Positions 1 through 6,297 of a stretch of 19,884 bases of DNA are shown here, one piece after another. Under the pieces are notes generated by a model. That model was not told the DNA's origin. It saw nothing but the letters and a program-made list of their open reading frames with translations, and ran no database searches. Made by a program: the position numbers and the translations under genes. The stretch's first letter is position 1. Each line of letters opens with the position of its first letter. Source of the stretch: DASTCC01 sp035711465 (lineage in GTDB: Bacteria > Acidobacteriota > Vicinamibacteria > Vicinamibacterales > SCN-69-37); the NCBI GenBank assembly GCA_035711465.1, contig DASTCC010000016.1:1-19884 (forward strand), read 5' to 3'.

Positions 1-1
1 G

Positions 2-208
2 CTGCGTGAGACGCTCGAGGTCGAATGGGCCGCCGCCGGCTACTTCGCACCGGGCGGCGTCGCGCTCCGTCCGAAGATCACCTACGCGATCTCGGACGCC
101 TGGAAGGCGATTGCCGGCGCGGAGCTCTATCGCGGCGAGCCGACCTCGGCGTTCGGGCTGTTGCGATCGAACTCGAGCGGCTTTCTCGAACTGCGCTGGA
201 GCTTCTGA
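2..208 (+). CDS. C-terminal fragment of a probable outer-membrane beta-barrel protein (5' end outside window)
   Basis: An open frame enters from the left edge and ends at TGA 206-208, giving 68 residues. Its last residues are LELRWSF. A terminal Phe with alternating hydrophobic residues is the usual C-terminal insertion signal of outer-membrane barrels recognised by the BAM machinery. The fragment has alternating strand-like stretches (KITYAISDAWKAIAGAELY) and a turn, consistent with the last barrel strands. The upstream part is missing, so the family and any transported substrate cannot be named. It runs convergently toward the lipoprotein gene at 250-801. Seen directly: the open frame and the terminal Phe. 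Inferred: outer-membrane location. Confidence 0.6.
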   Translation: MRETLEVEWAAAGYFAPGGVALRPKITYAISDAWKAIAGAELYRGEPTSAFGLLRSNSSGFLELRWSF

Positions 209-246
209 GCGCCGCTGGGCCTGAGGTCGGCTCGGCTACTCGGCGC
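209..246. terminator. Possible bidirectional hairpin between convergent genes
   Basis: GCGCCG at 209-214 is matched by its exact reverse complement CGGCGC at 241-246 across a 26-nt loop. It fills the 41-nt gap between two convergent stop codons. The stem is only 6 bp, the loop is long and there is no T tract, so termination is a weak inference from position. Confidence 0.2.
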
Positions 247-249
247 GAA

Positions 250-801
250 TCACTGGCGCCGCTGCGCGATGTGGATGGCGCGCGTCGACGCGTCGAAGGT
301 GCACTCGCCCTGGCCCTCGATCTCCACCGACATCAGCCTGGCGGCTTCGTTCTTCAGGACGTAGGGCTCGACGCGATCGCGGACGAACGCTGTGCCATGC
401 GAATCGACGCGCAGGTCGCCGCGATCGATGTCGATGGTCAGCGACTTGTGCTCGCCGGCGACGTCGAAGCCGACTTCGAGCTCGGAGGTGCGCACGGTCG
501 ACGTGCACGCGGAGGCGCCGGTGACCGTCACCTCGAGCGCCACGGTCGCGGCGTTCGGATGCTGGTGGAGCCAGCGCGAGCCGAGATGCTCGGCGAAGAA
601 GCCGCGATAGTGGAAGTTGGGATCCGGCTCGGCCATCAGCGTCACCGAGCTGCTGCCGACGGTGATCGCCGGCCGATCGCCGTTCTCGCCGACGTAGAAC
701 TTCTCGAGCGGCGCGCACGCCGATCCGGCGGCGACCACGGCGATTGCGGCCATCGATATCTGCAGTCGTCGCGACCTCGAGAGGCAACCTCGGTAAGTCA
801 T
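250..801 (-). CDS. Unknown exported lipoprotein
   Basis: This 183-residue protein has a basic N-terminus (SRSRRLQ), a hydrophobic run at about residues 15-28 and Cys29 in the context GSAC. That is compatible with lipoprotein processing, although the -3 position is Gly rather than the usual Leu. The start is well supported: a GGAAAGGAG ribosome site lies about 6 nt before ATG 801-799. The mature part is mostly beta-strand-like, with charged turns and two further cysteines (in SACTST and GECTFD) that could form a disulfide. I recognise no family. It is monocistronic and convergent with the barrel fragment on its left; on its right it diverges from the sulfatase. Export and lipidation are inferred; function is unknown. 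Confidence 0.65.
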   Translation of the reverse strand: MTYRGCLSRSRRLQISMAAIAVVAAGSACAPLEKFYVGENGDRPAITVGSSSVTLMAEPDPNFHYRGFFAEHLGSRWLHQHPNAATVALEVTVTGASACTSTVRTSELEVGFDVAGEHKSLTIDIDRGDLRVDSHGTAFVRDRVEPYVLKNEAARLMSVEIEGQGECTFDASTRAIHIAQRRQ

Positions 802-876
802 CGAACGCTCCTTTCCGCGCCGGGTTGAGTAGAGGTGACAGGACCAGTATAGAAGGCCGTCTGCCGCCGGTGCCCG

Positions 877-882
877 TATAAT
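877..882 (+). promoter_or_regulatory. Candidate -10 element for the sulfatase gene
   Basis: A perfect TATAAT lies 29 nt before the sulfatase ATG in otherwise GC-rich DNA, in the divergent gap 802-911. No recognisable TTGACA-like -35 is present 16-18 nt upstream, so it is a candidate only. It would give a leader of about 20-25 nt. Confidence 0.4.
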
Positions 883-911
883 CCAGTCGCTCTACCTCCC
901 TGGGGCTGGAC

Positions 912-2693
912 ATGGACACGCACGAACGACGACTGGTTTCACGACGAGAGTTCGGACTAATCTCGGCAGCGGCGCTGGCGGTGCCGCTGGCCGGCTGTGG
1001 ATCGAGCGAGTCGCCGGCGCCGGCGACCGGACCTCAAATCATCAGCAGCCGCAATCGCGGCCCCGGCGACAAGCTGAACATCGTCTTCGTCTTCGGCGAT
1101 CAGGAGCGCTACTTCCCGAAATGGCCGGCCGGACTGTCGCTGCCGGGCCACGAGCGCCTGCAGCGGACCGGCGTCGCGTTCGAGAACCACTACACCAGCG
1201 CGATCATGTGCACGCCGTCGCGGTCCGTGCTCGTCACCGGCCTGCAGACGGCCGACTCGCGGATGTTCGACAACTGCGACGTCGCCTGGGTGAACAGCCT
1301 GTCGCCCTCGGTGCCGACCATCGGCCACATGCTCCGCAAAGCCGGGTACTACACGGCCTACAAAGGCAAGTGGCACCTCAACAAGGATTTCGACACCCAG
1401 GAGCCGGAACGGCTCTTCACGAAGGAGATGGACGCCTACGGATTCTCCGACTACGTCAACCCTGGCGACATCATCGGCCACACGCTGGGCGGGTATCAAT
1501 TCGATCAGGTGATCGCCGGCAGCGCGATCGCCTGGCTGCGCCGCGTCGGACGCCCGCTCACGACCGAAGGCAAGCCGTGGAGCCTGTTCGTCAGCCTGGT
1601 CAATCCGCACGACATCATGTACTTCAACACCGACGCGCCCGGTCAGAAGATCCAGGACACCGGGAAGCTCTTGCTGCATGCGGCGGCGGCGCCCGATCAC
1701 CAGTTCTACAAGACGACCTGGGACATGCCGATCGCGTCAACTCTGCGCGAGCCGATGGACGCGTCGGGCCGTCCGAAGGCGCATGGCGAGTTTCTCAAGG
1801 TGTGGGATTACGTGCTCGGTCATATCCCGCTCGAAGATGAACGGTGGCGTCGGTTCGACGACTTCTACATCAACTCCATCCGGACGATGGATCTGCAGCT
1901 TTCCAACCTGCTCCAGGAGCTCGACGCGCTCGGTCTTGCCGATCGCACCGTCATCGTCTTCACCTCTGATCATGGCGAGCTCGCCGGGGCTCATGGCCTG
2001 CGCGGCAAAGGCCCCTTTGCATACGAGGAAGGCATTCATATTCCGCTGCTGGTGTCGCACCCGGACGTCAAGGGTGGACAGACTACCAAAGCCGTCACCA
2101 GTCACATCGACATCGTCCCGACGCTGCTGTCGATGGCGGGCGCTTCGGCGGCCAATCGCGGAGAGTTCGCCGGCCGTGACCTGCCGGGCAAGGACCTGAC
2201 GCCGGTGCTCGGCAATCCGGGAACCGCGGCGCTGAACGCCGCGCGCGAAGGCGCGCTCTTCACCTATAGCGCGCTTGCGTGCAACGACGCCGGGTTGTTC
2301 AGGGTCGCCGGCGAGGCGATCGCCGCCGGCAAGAACCCCGCCGCCGAATTGAAGGCGCAGGGATACAAGCCGGATCTCATGAAGCGCGGCAGCGTGCGGA
2401 CCGTGTTCGACGGCCGCCACAAGTTCTCGCGCTACTTCGCGCCGGTCCAGCGCAACAAGCCGGACACGCTCGACGAGCTCTACAAGACCAACGACGTCGA
2501 GCTCTTCGACCTCCAGAACGACCGCGCCGAGACCAACAACCTCGCGCGCGATCGCGACAAGAACGCTGACCTCATCGCGACGATGAGCGCCAAGCTCGAG
2601 GCGCTGATCAAGGCGGAGATCGGCGCGGACGACGGCCGCGAGATGCCCGACGTCGCCAACGTGTCTTGGACGATCGAGCGGGCCGATCTCTAG
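912..2693 (+). CDS. Sulfatase (arylsulfatase/choline-sulfatase-like), Tat-exported lipoprotein
   Basis: This 593-residue protein belongs to the formylglycine-dependent sulfatases, which hydrolyse sulfate esters. Seen directly: the core motif CTPSR at residues 100-104 (Cys100 would be oxidised to formylglycine), a metal-site-like NIVFVFGDQ near the N-terminus, KGKWH at 151-155, and SDHGE at 352-356, which resembles the second metal-binding segment. The N-terminus carries a twin-arginine motif SRREFG (10-15) followed by a lipobox LAGC with Cys29. It should therefore fold in the cytoplasm, be exported by Tat and be lipid-anchored. The ribosome site is weak (GGGGC). No formylglycine-generating enzyme or anaerobic maturase lies in the window, so maturation must come from elsewhere. 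The natural substrate (sulfated glycan, choline sulfate or aryl sulfate) cannot be read from sequence. Confidence 0.9.
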   Translation: MDTHERRLVSRREFGLISAAALAVPLAGCGSSESPAPATGPQIISSRNRGPGDKLNIVFVFGDQERYFPKWPAGLSLPGHERLQRTGVAFENHYTSAIMCTPSRSVLVTGLQTADSRMFDNCDVAWVNSLSPSVPTIGHMLRKAGYYTAYKGKWHLNKDFDTQEPERLFTKEMDAYGFSDYVNPGDIIGHTLGGYQFDQVIAGSAIAWLRRVGRPLTTEGKPWSLFVSLVNPHDIMYFNTDAPGQKIQDTGKLLLHAAAAPDHQFYKTTWDMPIASTLREPMDASGRPKAHGEFLKVWDYVLGHIPLEDERWRRFDDFYINSIRTMDLQLSNLLQELDALGLADRTVIVFTSDHGELAGAHGLRGKGPFAYEEGIHIPLLVSHPDVKGGQTTKAVTSHIDIVPTLLSMAGASAANRGEFAGRDLPGKDLTPVLGNPGTAALNAAREGALFTYSALACNDAGLFRVAGEAIAAGKNPAAELKAQGYKPDLMKRGSVRTVFDGRHKFSRYFAPVQRNKPDTLDELYKTNDVELFDLQNDRAETNNLARDRDKNADLIATMSAKLEALIKAEIGADDGREMPDVANVSWTIERADL

Positions 2694-2710
2694 TTCAGAG
2701 ATCGCGCGCC

Positions 2711-3085
2711 TTACACCAGCCGCAACCCCTCGATGTCGTCGAAGTCGGCACGGTTGAGCGTCCAGAGCGCGGCCTCGCCGGCAATGGCACAAGCAGCCAC
2801 GGCCAGATCGATCTCCCGCCCACGCGGACGCTTGACGCGCTGATACAACCGCGCCGCGATCGCGGCCTCGCCGGCCGCGAACGACGCCGCCGCGTCCCGC
2901 GGCAACAGCTCCTCCTGGGCGGCGAGCTCGGCACGGGTCCGGGGGCCGCGCAGCCACTCGTAGAGGACGATTGTCGATATGCCGATGCGGTGGCCGTCGT
3001 CGACGAGACCGACGAGCCGGTCGAGCGATCGACGCGTGCCGGTCAGTGCATCGATGAGCGCAGAGGTATCGAGTTGGACCAGCAT
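2711..3085 (-). CDS. vapC: VapC-type PIN-domain ribonuclease toxin
   Basis: This 124-residue protein is one PIN domain, the usual size for VapC toxins, which cleave tRNA or rRNA using Mg2+. Acidic residues at the expected places are visible: Asp6 in LDTSALID, Glu43 in the YEW segment, Asp93 in REIDLAVAA, and a C-terminal cluster around NRADFDDI (111-118). The start codon overlaps the antitoxin stop by one base (TGATG on the minus strand), so the toxin is probably translated by coupling to its antitoxin. The stop lies 17 nt from the convergent sulfatase stop. Toxin activity is inferred from family and pairing; the RNA target is unknown. Confidence 0.88.
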   Translation of the reverse strand: MLVQLDTSALIDALTGTRRSLDRLVGLVDDGHRIGISTIVLYEWLRGPRTRAELAAQEELLPRDAAASFAAGEAAIAARLYQRVKRPRGREIDLAVAACAIAGEAALWTLNRADFDDIEGLRLV

Positions 3086-3363
3086 CAGGACGGGTGCCGC
3101 CGCCCGCCCTCCCGCCGGGCGCGCCTCAGCTCGGCGAGCTCGGCGTCCACGTCGGACACACGGCGCGACGGCTTGTGCTCGCGCAAACGGTCGAGCACGC
3201 CGAGCAGGCGGACGCGCTCGCTCTCACTCAACCGATCGCTTCTCGCCGCAAAGTCGGCGACCGCCTCGCGGACGACTTGGCTCTGGGGCTTCTTCAGGCG
3301 CTCGGCGGTCCGGCGGATCGCCGCGACTGTAGCGTCGTCGAGCGAGAACGTCACCCTTGCCAT
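3085..3363 (-). CDS. vapB: VapB-type ribbon-helix-helix antitoxin
   Basis: This 92-residue protein begins MARVTFSLDDATVAAIRR. That short beta strand followed by two helices (about residues 1-45) is typical of ribbon-helix-helix/CopG DNA-binding antitoxins. The basic C-terminus (about 60-92) would wrap the toxin. The same frame stays open upstream to 3492, but those 43 residues are arbitrary in composition. ATG 3363-3361 directly precedes the RHH fold, so I chose it. There is no Shine-Dalgarno sequence, and a TATTAT lies 9 nt upstream. The protein should neutralise VapC and repress its own promoter as a VapBC complex; this is family knowledge, not seen here. Confidence 0.82.
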   Translation of the reverse strand: MARVTFSLDDATVAAIRRTAERLKKPQSQVVREAVADFAARSDRLSESERVRLLGVLDRLREHKPSRRVSDVDAELAELRRARREGGRRHPS

Positions 3364-3385
3364 AATGATGCAATAATACCATACT
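3364..3385 (-). promoter_or_regulatory. AT-rich vapBC promoter/operator candidate
   Basis: The bases just upstream of vapB are strikingly AT-rich for this window. Read on the minus strand they hold TATTAT (plus coordinates 3373-3378) and an imperfect tandem pair of octamers, GTATTATT and GCATCATT. The hexamer ends 9 nt before the ATG, so transcription would start within about 3 nt of the start codon. No good -35 is visible. Confidence 0.4.
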
Positions 3386-3404
3386 CCAGCCCGATCTTGC
3401 CCCA

Positions 3405-3419
3405 GGATTCCGGAGATCC
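3405..3419. promoter_or_regulatory. Near-palindrome in the vapB upstream region
   Basis: GGATTCCGGAGATCC centres on TCCGGA, with arms GGAT and ATCC that match apart from one extra base. It lies about 42-56 nt upstream of the vapB ATG, in the divergent gap 3364-3560. It may be an operator, but position is the only support. Confidence 0.2.
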
Positions 3420-3550
3420 TCCGGCGGCTCAGAGCCGATGGCGCGCGTGAAGAGCCGGGCACCGCGTCGAACGCCGAGGCCTCGACTGGCACGGAACTTC
3501 CTGCACCGTCATCGCCCGACAGCCCGAACGCTGTATGGGCGTTCCTCCCT

Positions 3551-3555
3551 GGAGG
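3551..3555 (+). promoter_or_regulatory. Ribosome binding site that fixes a TTG start
   Basis: GGAGG lies 5 nt before TTG 3561-3563. No comparable site precedes the upstream in-frame ATG at 3438, and the signal peptide begins right after the TTG. This decides the start of the LTxxQ-like gene. Confidence 0.7.
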
Positions 3556-3560
3556 CTCCG

Positions 3561-4061
3561 TTGCGCCGAATCGCCATCTCCGTCCTCGCCGTCTCCTGTG
3601 CCGTCTTCACCGCCAGCGATCCTGGCGTCGCAGAGAGCCAGGGCTCGGCGTCGAACCGGACCCCGATCGACATCGTGCTGAAAGCGGTCCGCGAGGACCT
3701 GCAGAGCAGCCGCGCCGACATCATGGCGAAGAACCTCACGCTCACCGCCGAGCAGGCTGCGAAGTTCTGGCCGATGTTCCAGAAGTACCAGCAGGCGCAG
3801 AACGCGATCATGGACGAGCAGCTGCAGATCGTGCAGCGCTACGTCGAAACCTACGCCACCCTGGACGACGCCTCGGCGCTGGCGCTGCTGAACGCGCACT
3901 TCGACCGCGACGCGCGCATGCACACGCTGCGGCAGGAATGGCTGAAGGAGTTCCAGACCATTCTGCCGACCCGCGTGGCGGTGCGCGCGATGCAGATCGA
4001 TCGACGCCTCGGACTGATGTCTCAGGTCGAGCTCTCGGCGCGCGTCCCGCTCCTGCACTGA
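3561..4061 (+). CDS. Small periplasmic LTxxQ/CpxP-Spy-like protein
   Basis: From the TTG start the protein has 166 residues. A signal peptide (MRRIAISVLAVSCAVF, likely cleaved shortly after) is followed by an almost wholly helical region. The segment LTLTAEQAAKFWPMFQKYQQ resembles the LTxxQ motif of CpxP/Spy-type periplasmic proteins, which bind unfolded proteins or sense envelope stress. The rest is rich in Ala, Gln, Leu and charged residues, with coiled-coil character through the DASALALLNAHF region. The open frame extends upstream to ATG 3438, but that Arg/Pro-rich extension has no ribosome site and would bury the signal peptide. The gene is convergent with the barrel protein downstream (17-nt gap). 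Family placement rests on the motif and helical pattern only. Confidence 0.68.
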   Translation: MRRIAISVLAVSCAVFTASDPGVAESQGSASNRTPIDIVLKAVREDLQSSRADIMAKNLTLTAEQAAKFWPMFQKYQQAQNAIMDEQLQIVQRYVETYATLDDASALALLNAHFDRDARMHTLRQEWLKEFQTILPTRVAVRAMQIDRRLGLMSQVELSARVPLLH

Positions 4062-4078
4062 GCGGCGGCGGGCAGAGC

Positions 4079-4705
4079 CTAGAACCGCAAGACCAGCGCC
4101 GTCGTCATCTCCACCTGCCAGATCGCGTCGATGTGCAGGCCAAGAACGCAGCGGCCGGGGCCGCAGATGCCGGCGCCGGCATCGGCGTCGACGATGGTCG
4201 TGAAGACGCGGCCCTCGATGCGGACGCCGACGCTCCGCGTCGGAAACAGCTTCACGCCGCCGCCGGCGCTGATCGCGAAGCGGACCTCGCTGTCCCCGGC
4301 GCCGGCATAGCGCGTCACGCCGAGAAGGCCGGTGACGAACGGCCGGGCGCGATCGCCCTTGAATTCCTGCAGGCCGCCGGCCAGCCAATGATCGACGGTG
4401 ACGCGGACGCGCGAAGGCGGCGGACCGATCAGCCCGGGCGCGAAGCCGAACGTCGCGCGCTCGTGTGAGTACAGGCCCTCGAACTGGAGGCCGCCGTACA
4501 TCACGACGTTGACGGCGACGCCGACCGCCGTCGCGCCGTCGAGGTCCACCGCCCGGCCGGTGACCAGCTCGAAGAAATCGCCACCGAACCTGTAGCCGCC
4601 GAACGGCGCGACCTCGAACGTCTGCGCTCCCGCCGGCGCCGGCTGACTCACGAGCCACGCCCCGACCATCGACGTCGCGATCCATCCGAGGCGGCGCGCG
4701 GGCAT
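4079..4705 (-). CDS. Outer-membrane beta-barrel protein of unknown function
   Basis: This 208-residue protein starts at ATG 4705-4703. It has a clear signal peptide (MPARRLGWIATSMVGAWLVS, cleavage likely at AGA-QTF near residue 27). The mature part is Gly-rich with alternating strand pattern and ends in ALVLRF, the C-terminal aromatic signal of outer-membrane barrels. FEVAPFGGYRFGG at the mature N-terminus resembles first strands of OmpW/OmpA-like small 8-strand barrels. Two cysteines in ICGPGRC could form a small disulfide loop. The frame is open upstream to 4879, but the extra residues precede the signal peptide and are rejected. The ribosome site is weak (AGGA, distant). It diverges from the transporter operon. 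No specific ligand is inferred. Confidence 0.75.
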   Translation of the reverse strand: MPARRLGWIATSMVGAWLVSQPAPAGAQTFEVAPFGGYRFGGDFFELVTGRAVDLDGATAVGVAVNVVMYGGLQFEGLYSHERATFGFAPGLIGPPPSRVRVTVDHWLAGGLQEFKGDRARPFVTGLLGVTRYAGAGDSEVRFAISAGGGVKLFPTRSVGVRIEGRVFTTIVDADAGAGICGPGRCVLGLHIDAIWQVEMTTALVLRF

Positions 4706-4878
4706 GCGGGTGACCGCGATCCTACCGCCGGCGGGCGTCCGCGGTGTGCTCCGCCTGCCTCCATCCTGATGGAGGCTGCGCGCGGGCAAGCCACCGGCCT
4801 CGAGGTGTTTGCGCCCGGATCGGCGATGAACGACCTGGGACGACGTGGCATGCGCGTTGCCTTTATTCCCCGGGCGCA

Positions 4879-6285
4879 ATGGCCGATCGTCGTAGCCCTC
4901 TCCTGCCGCGGATCGCGGCCACGGTCCTGCTGCTCGGCATCTGGCTCTTGCCGCCGCCCGAAGGCCTGAGCCTCCAGGCCTGGCGGCTGTTCGGGATCTT
5001 CGCGGCGGCGATCTTCGCCGTCGTCGTGAACGCCCTTCCGATCCTGACGGCCTCGGTGCTCGCCATCGCCGTCGCCGTCCTGACGGGTCTGTTGCAGCCG
5101 GAAGCGGCGTACTCGGGTTTCGGCAACGGCACCATCCTGCTGATCGTCGTCGCCTTTCTCGTCGCCGACGCCGTCGTGAAGTGCGGCCTCGGGACGCGCA
5201 GCGGGCATCTGCTGGTGAGCCGCTTTGGACGATCGACGCTCGGGTTGTCGTACTCGATCTTCCTGCTCGACGCGATCATCGCGCCGGCGTTTCCCAGCAA
5301 CACCGCGCGGTCCGGCGTCCTCTATCCGCTGGCGTTCTCGCTGGCGAACGCGGCGGGCGCGAAGCCGGACGAGCCGGCGCGCCGCCGGCTCGGCGGCTTC
5401 CTGATGTTCTCGGGCATCGCGAGTCTGAGCGTCTCGTCAGCGTTGTGGCTCACGGCGATGGCCGCCAATCCGCTCGGCGCGGAGATCGCGCGCGGGTCGG
5501 GCGTCGAGATCGGTTTCGCCAACTGGCTCGTCGCGTCGTCCGTGCCGACGCTCATCGCCATTGGCGTGCTGCCGCCGCTGCTCTATCGCGTGATCCGCCC
5601 GGAAGTGCAGCAGACGCCGGACGCGCCCGCCGCCGCGAGGCGCGCGCTGGCCGCGCTCGGGCCGCTGAAGCGGCAGGAATGGATCGTCCTGATCGTCTTC
5701 GTGTCCATGGTGGTGCTCTGGGGACTCGCGGCGACGCTCGGGCTGGACTCGACCGCGATCGCGTTTCTCGGGCTCGGGGCGCTGCTCGCGACGGGCGTCA
5801 TCACGCTCGGCGACATCCGCAAGCAGGGCGACGTGCTGGCGACGTTCATCTGGTTCGCGGTGCTGTTCACGATCAGCAGCCAGCTCAACGAGCTCGGCTT
5901 CATGGGCTTCGTCGGCGAGCGGCTCGCCCATGCTCTCGGCGGCCTGGCGTCGCCGACGGCCGGCCTGATTCTGGTCTTCGCCTACGTCCTGCTCCACTAT
6001 CTCTTCGTCAGCCAGACCGCGCACCTGCTCGCGCTCTTCGGCGTGTTCCTCGACGTCGGCGTGAAGCTGGGGGTCAATCCTGCGGTGCTCGCATTCCAGC
6101 TGCTGTTCGCCACCAACTACTTCTCGACGCTCACGCCGCAGGGATCGAGCGCAAACCTGCTGTTCGCCGGCAGCGGCTATCTGACGCAGGGCGAGCTCTA
6201 CAAGTACGGCGCGCTCACGACGGGCGCCAGCGTCCTCATCTACTTCGTCATCGGCACCGCGTGGCTGATGCTGGTCGCGCGCTGA
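4879..6285 (+). CDS. DASS/SLC13-family anion (di/tricarboxylate) transporter
   Basis: This 468-residue polytopic protein has about 11-12 hydrophobic segments. It carries the two helix-hairpin signatures of the divalent anion:sodium symporter family: SNTARSG at 140-146 and TPQGSSAN at 419-426. Together they form the carboxylate and sodium sites in characterised members. The closing region (NYFSTLTPQG, then YLTQGELYKYG) resembles the 2-oxoglutarate/malate translocator branch. Substrates are most likely C4-C5 dicarboxylates; the coupling ion is not determinable. The open frame extends upstream to 4744, but that stretch is Arg/Cys-rich and non-hydrophobic, so ATG 4879 directly before the first membrane segment is chosen. 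There is no Shine-Dalgarno sequence before it. The next transporter follows after 12 nt, so the two form an operon. Confidence 0.85.
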   Translation: MADRRSPLLPRIAATVLLLGIWLLPPPEGLSLQAWRLFGIFAAAIFAVVVNALPILTASVLAIAVAVLTGLLQPEAAYSGFGNGTILLIVVAFLVADAVVKCGLGTRSGHLLVSRFGRSTLGLSYSIFLLDAIIAPAFPSNTARSGVLYPLAFSLANAAGAKPDEPARRRLGGFLMFSGIASLSVSSALWLTAMAANPLGAEIARGSGVEIGFANWLVASSVPTLIAIGVLPPLLYRVIRPEVQQTPDAPAAARRALAALGPLKRQEWIVLIVFVSMVVLWGLAATLGLDSTAIAFLGLGALLATGVITLGDIRKQGDVLATFIWFAVLFTISSQLNELGFMGFVGERLAHALGGLASPTAGLILVFAYVLLHYLFVSQTAHLLALFGVFLDVGVKLGVNPAVLAFQLLFATNYFSTLTPQGSSANLLFAGSGYLTQGELYKYGALTTGASVLIYFVIGTAWLMLVAR

Positions 6286-6297
6286 GAGGAGCCCTCC

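Noticed and set aside
25..828. A 267-codon plus-strand frame over the lipoprotein region
   Set aside because: The minus-strand lipoprotein has a strong ribosome site and export signal, while this frame is Arg/Asp-rich with no features.
1737..2957. A 406-codon minus-strand frame opposite the sulfatase 3' end and overlapping vapC
   Set aside because: Shadow of the sulfatase coding strand; the VapC frame in the overlapping region has clear catalytic residues.
3364..3492. 43-residue N-terminal extension of the VapB antitoxin
   Set aside because: The RHH fold begins at ATG 3363; upstream residues are arbitrary and the promoter-like AT block lies within them.
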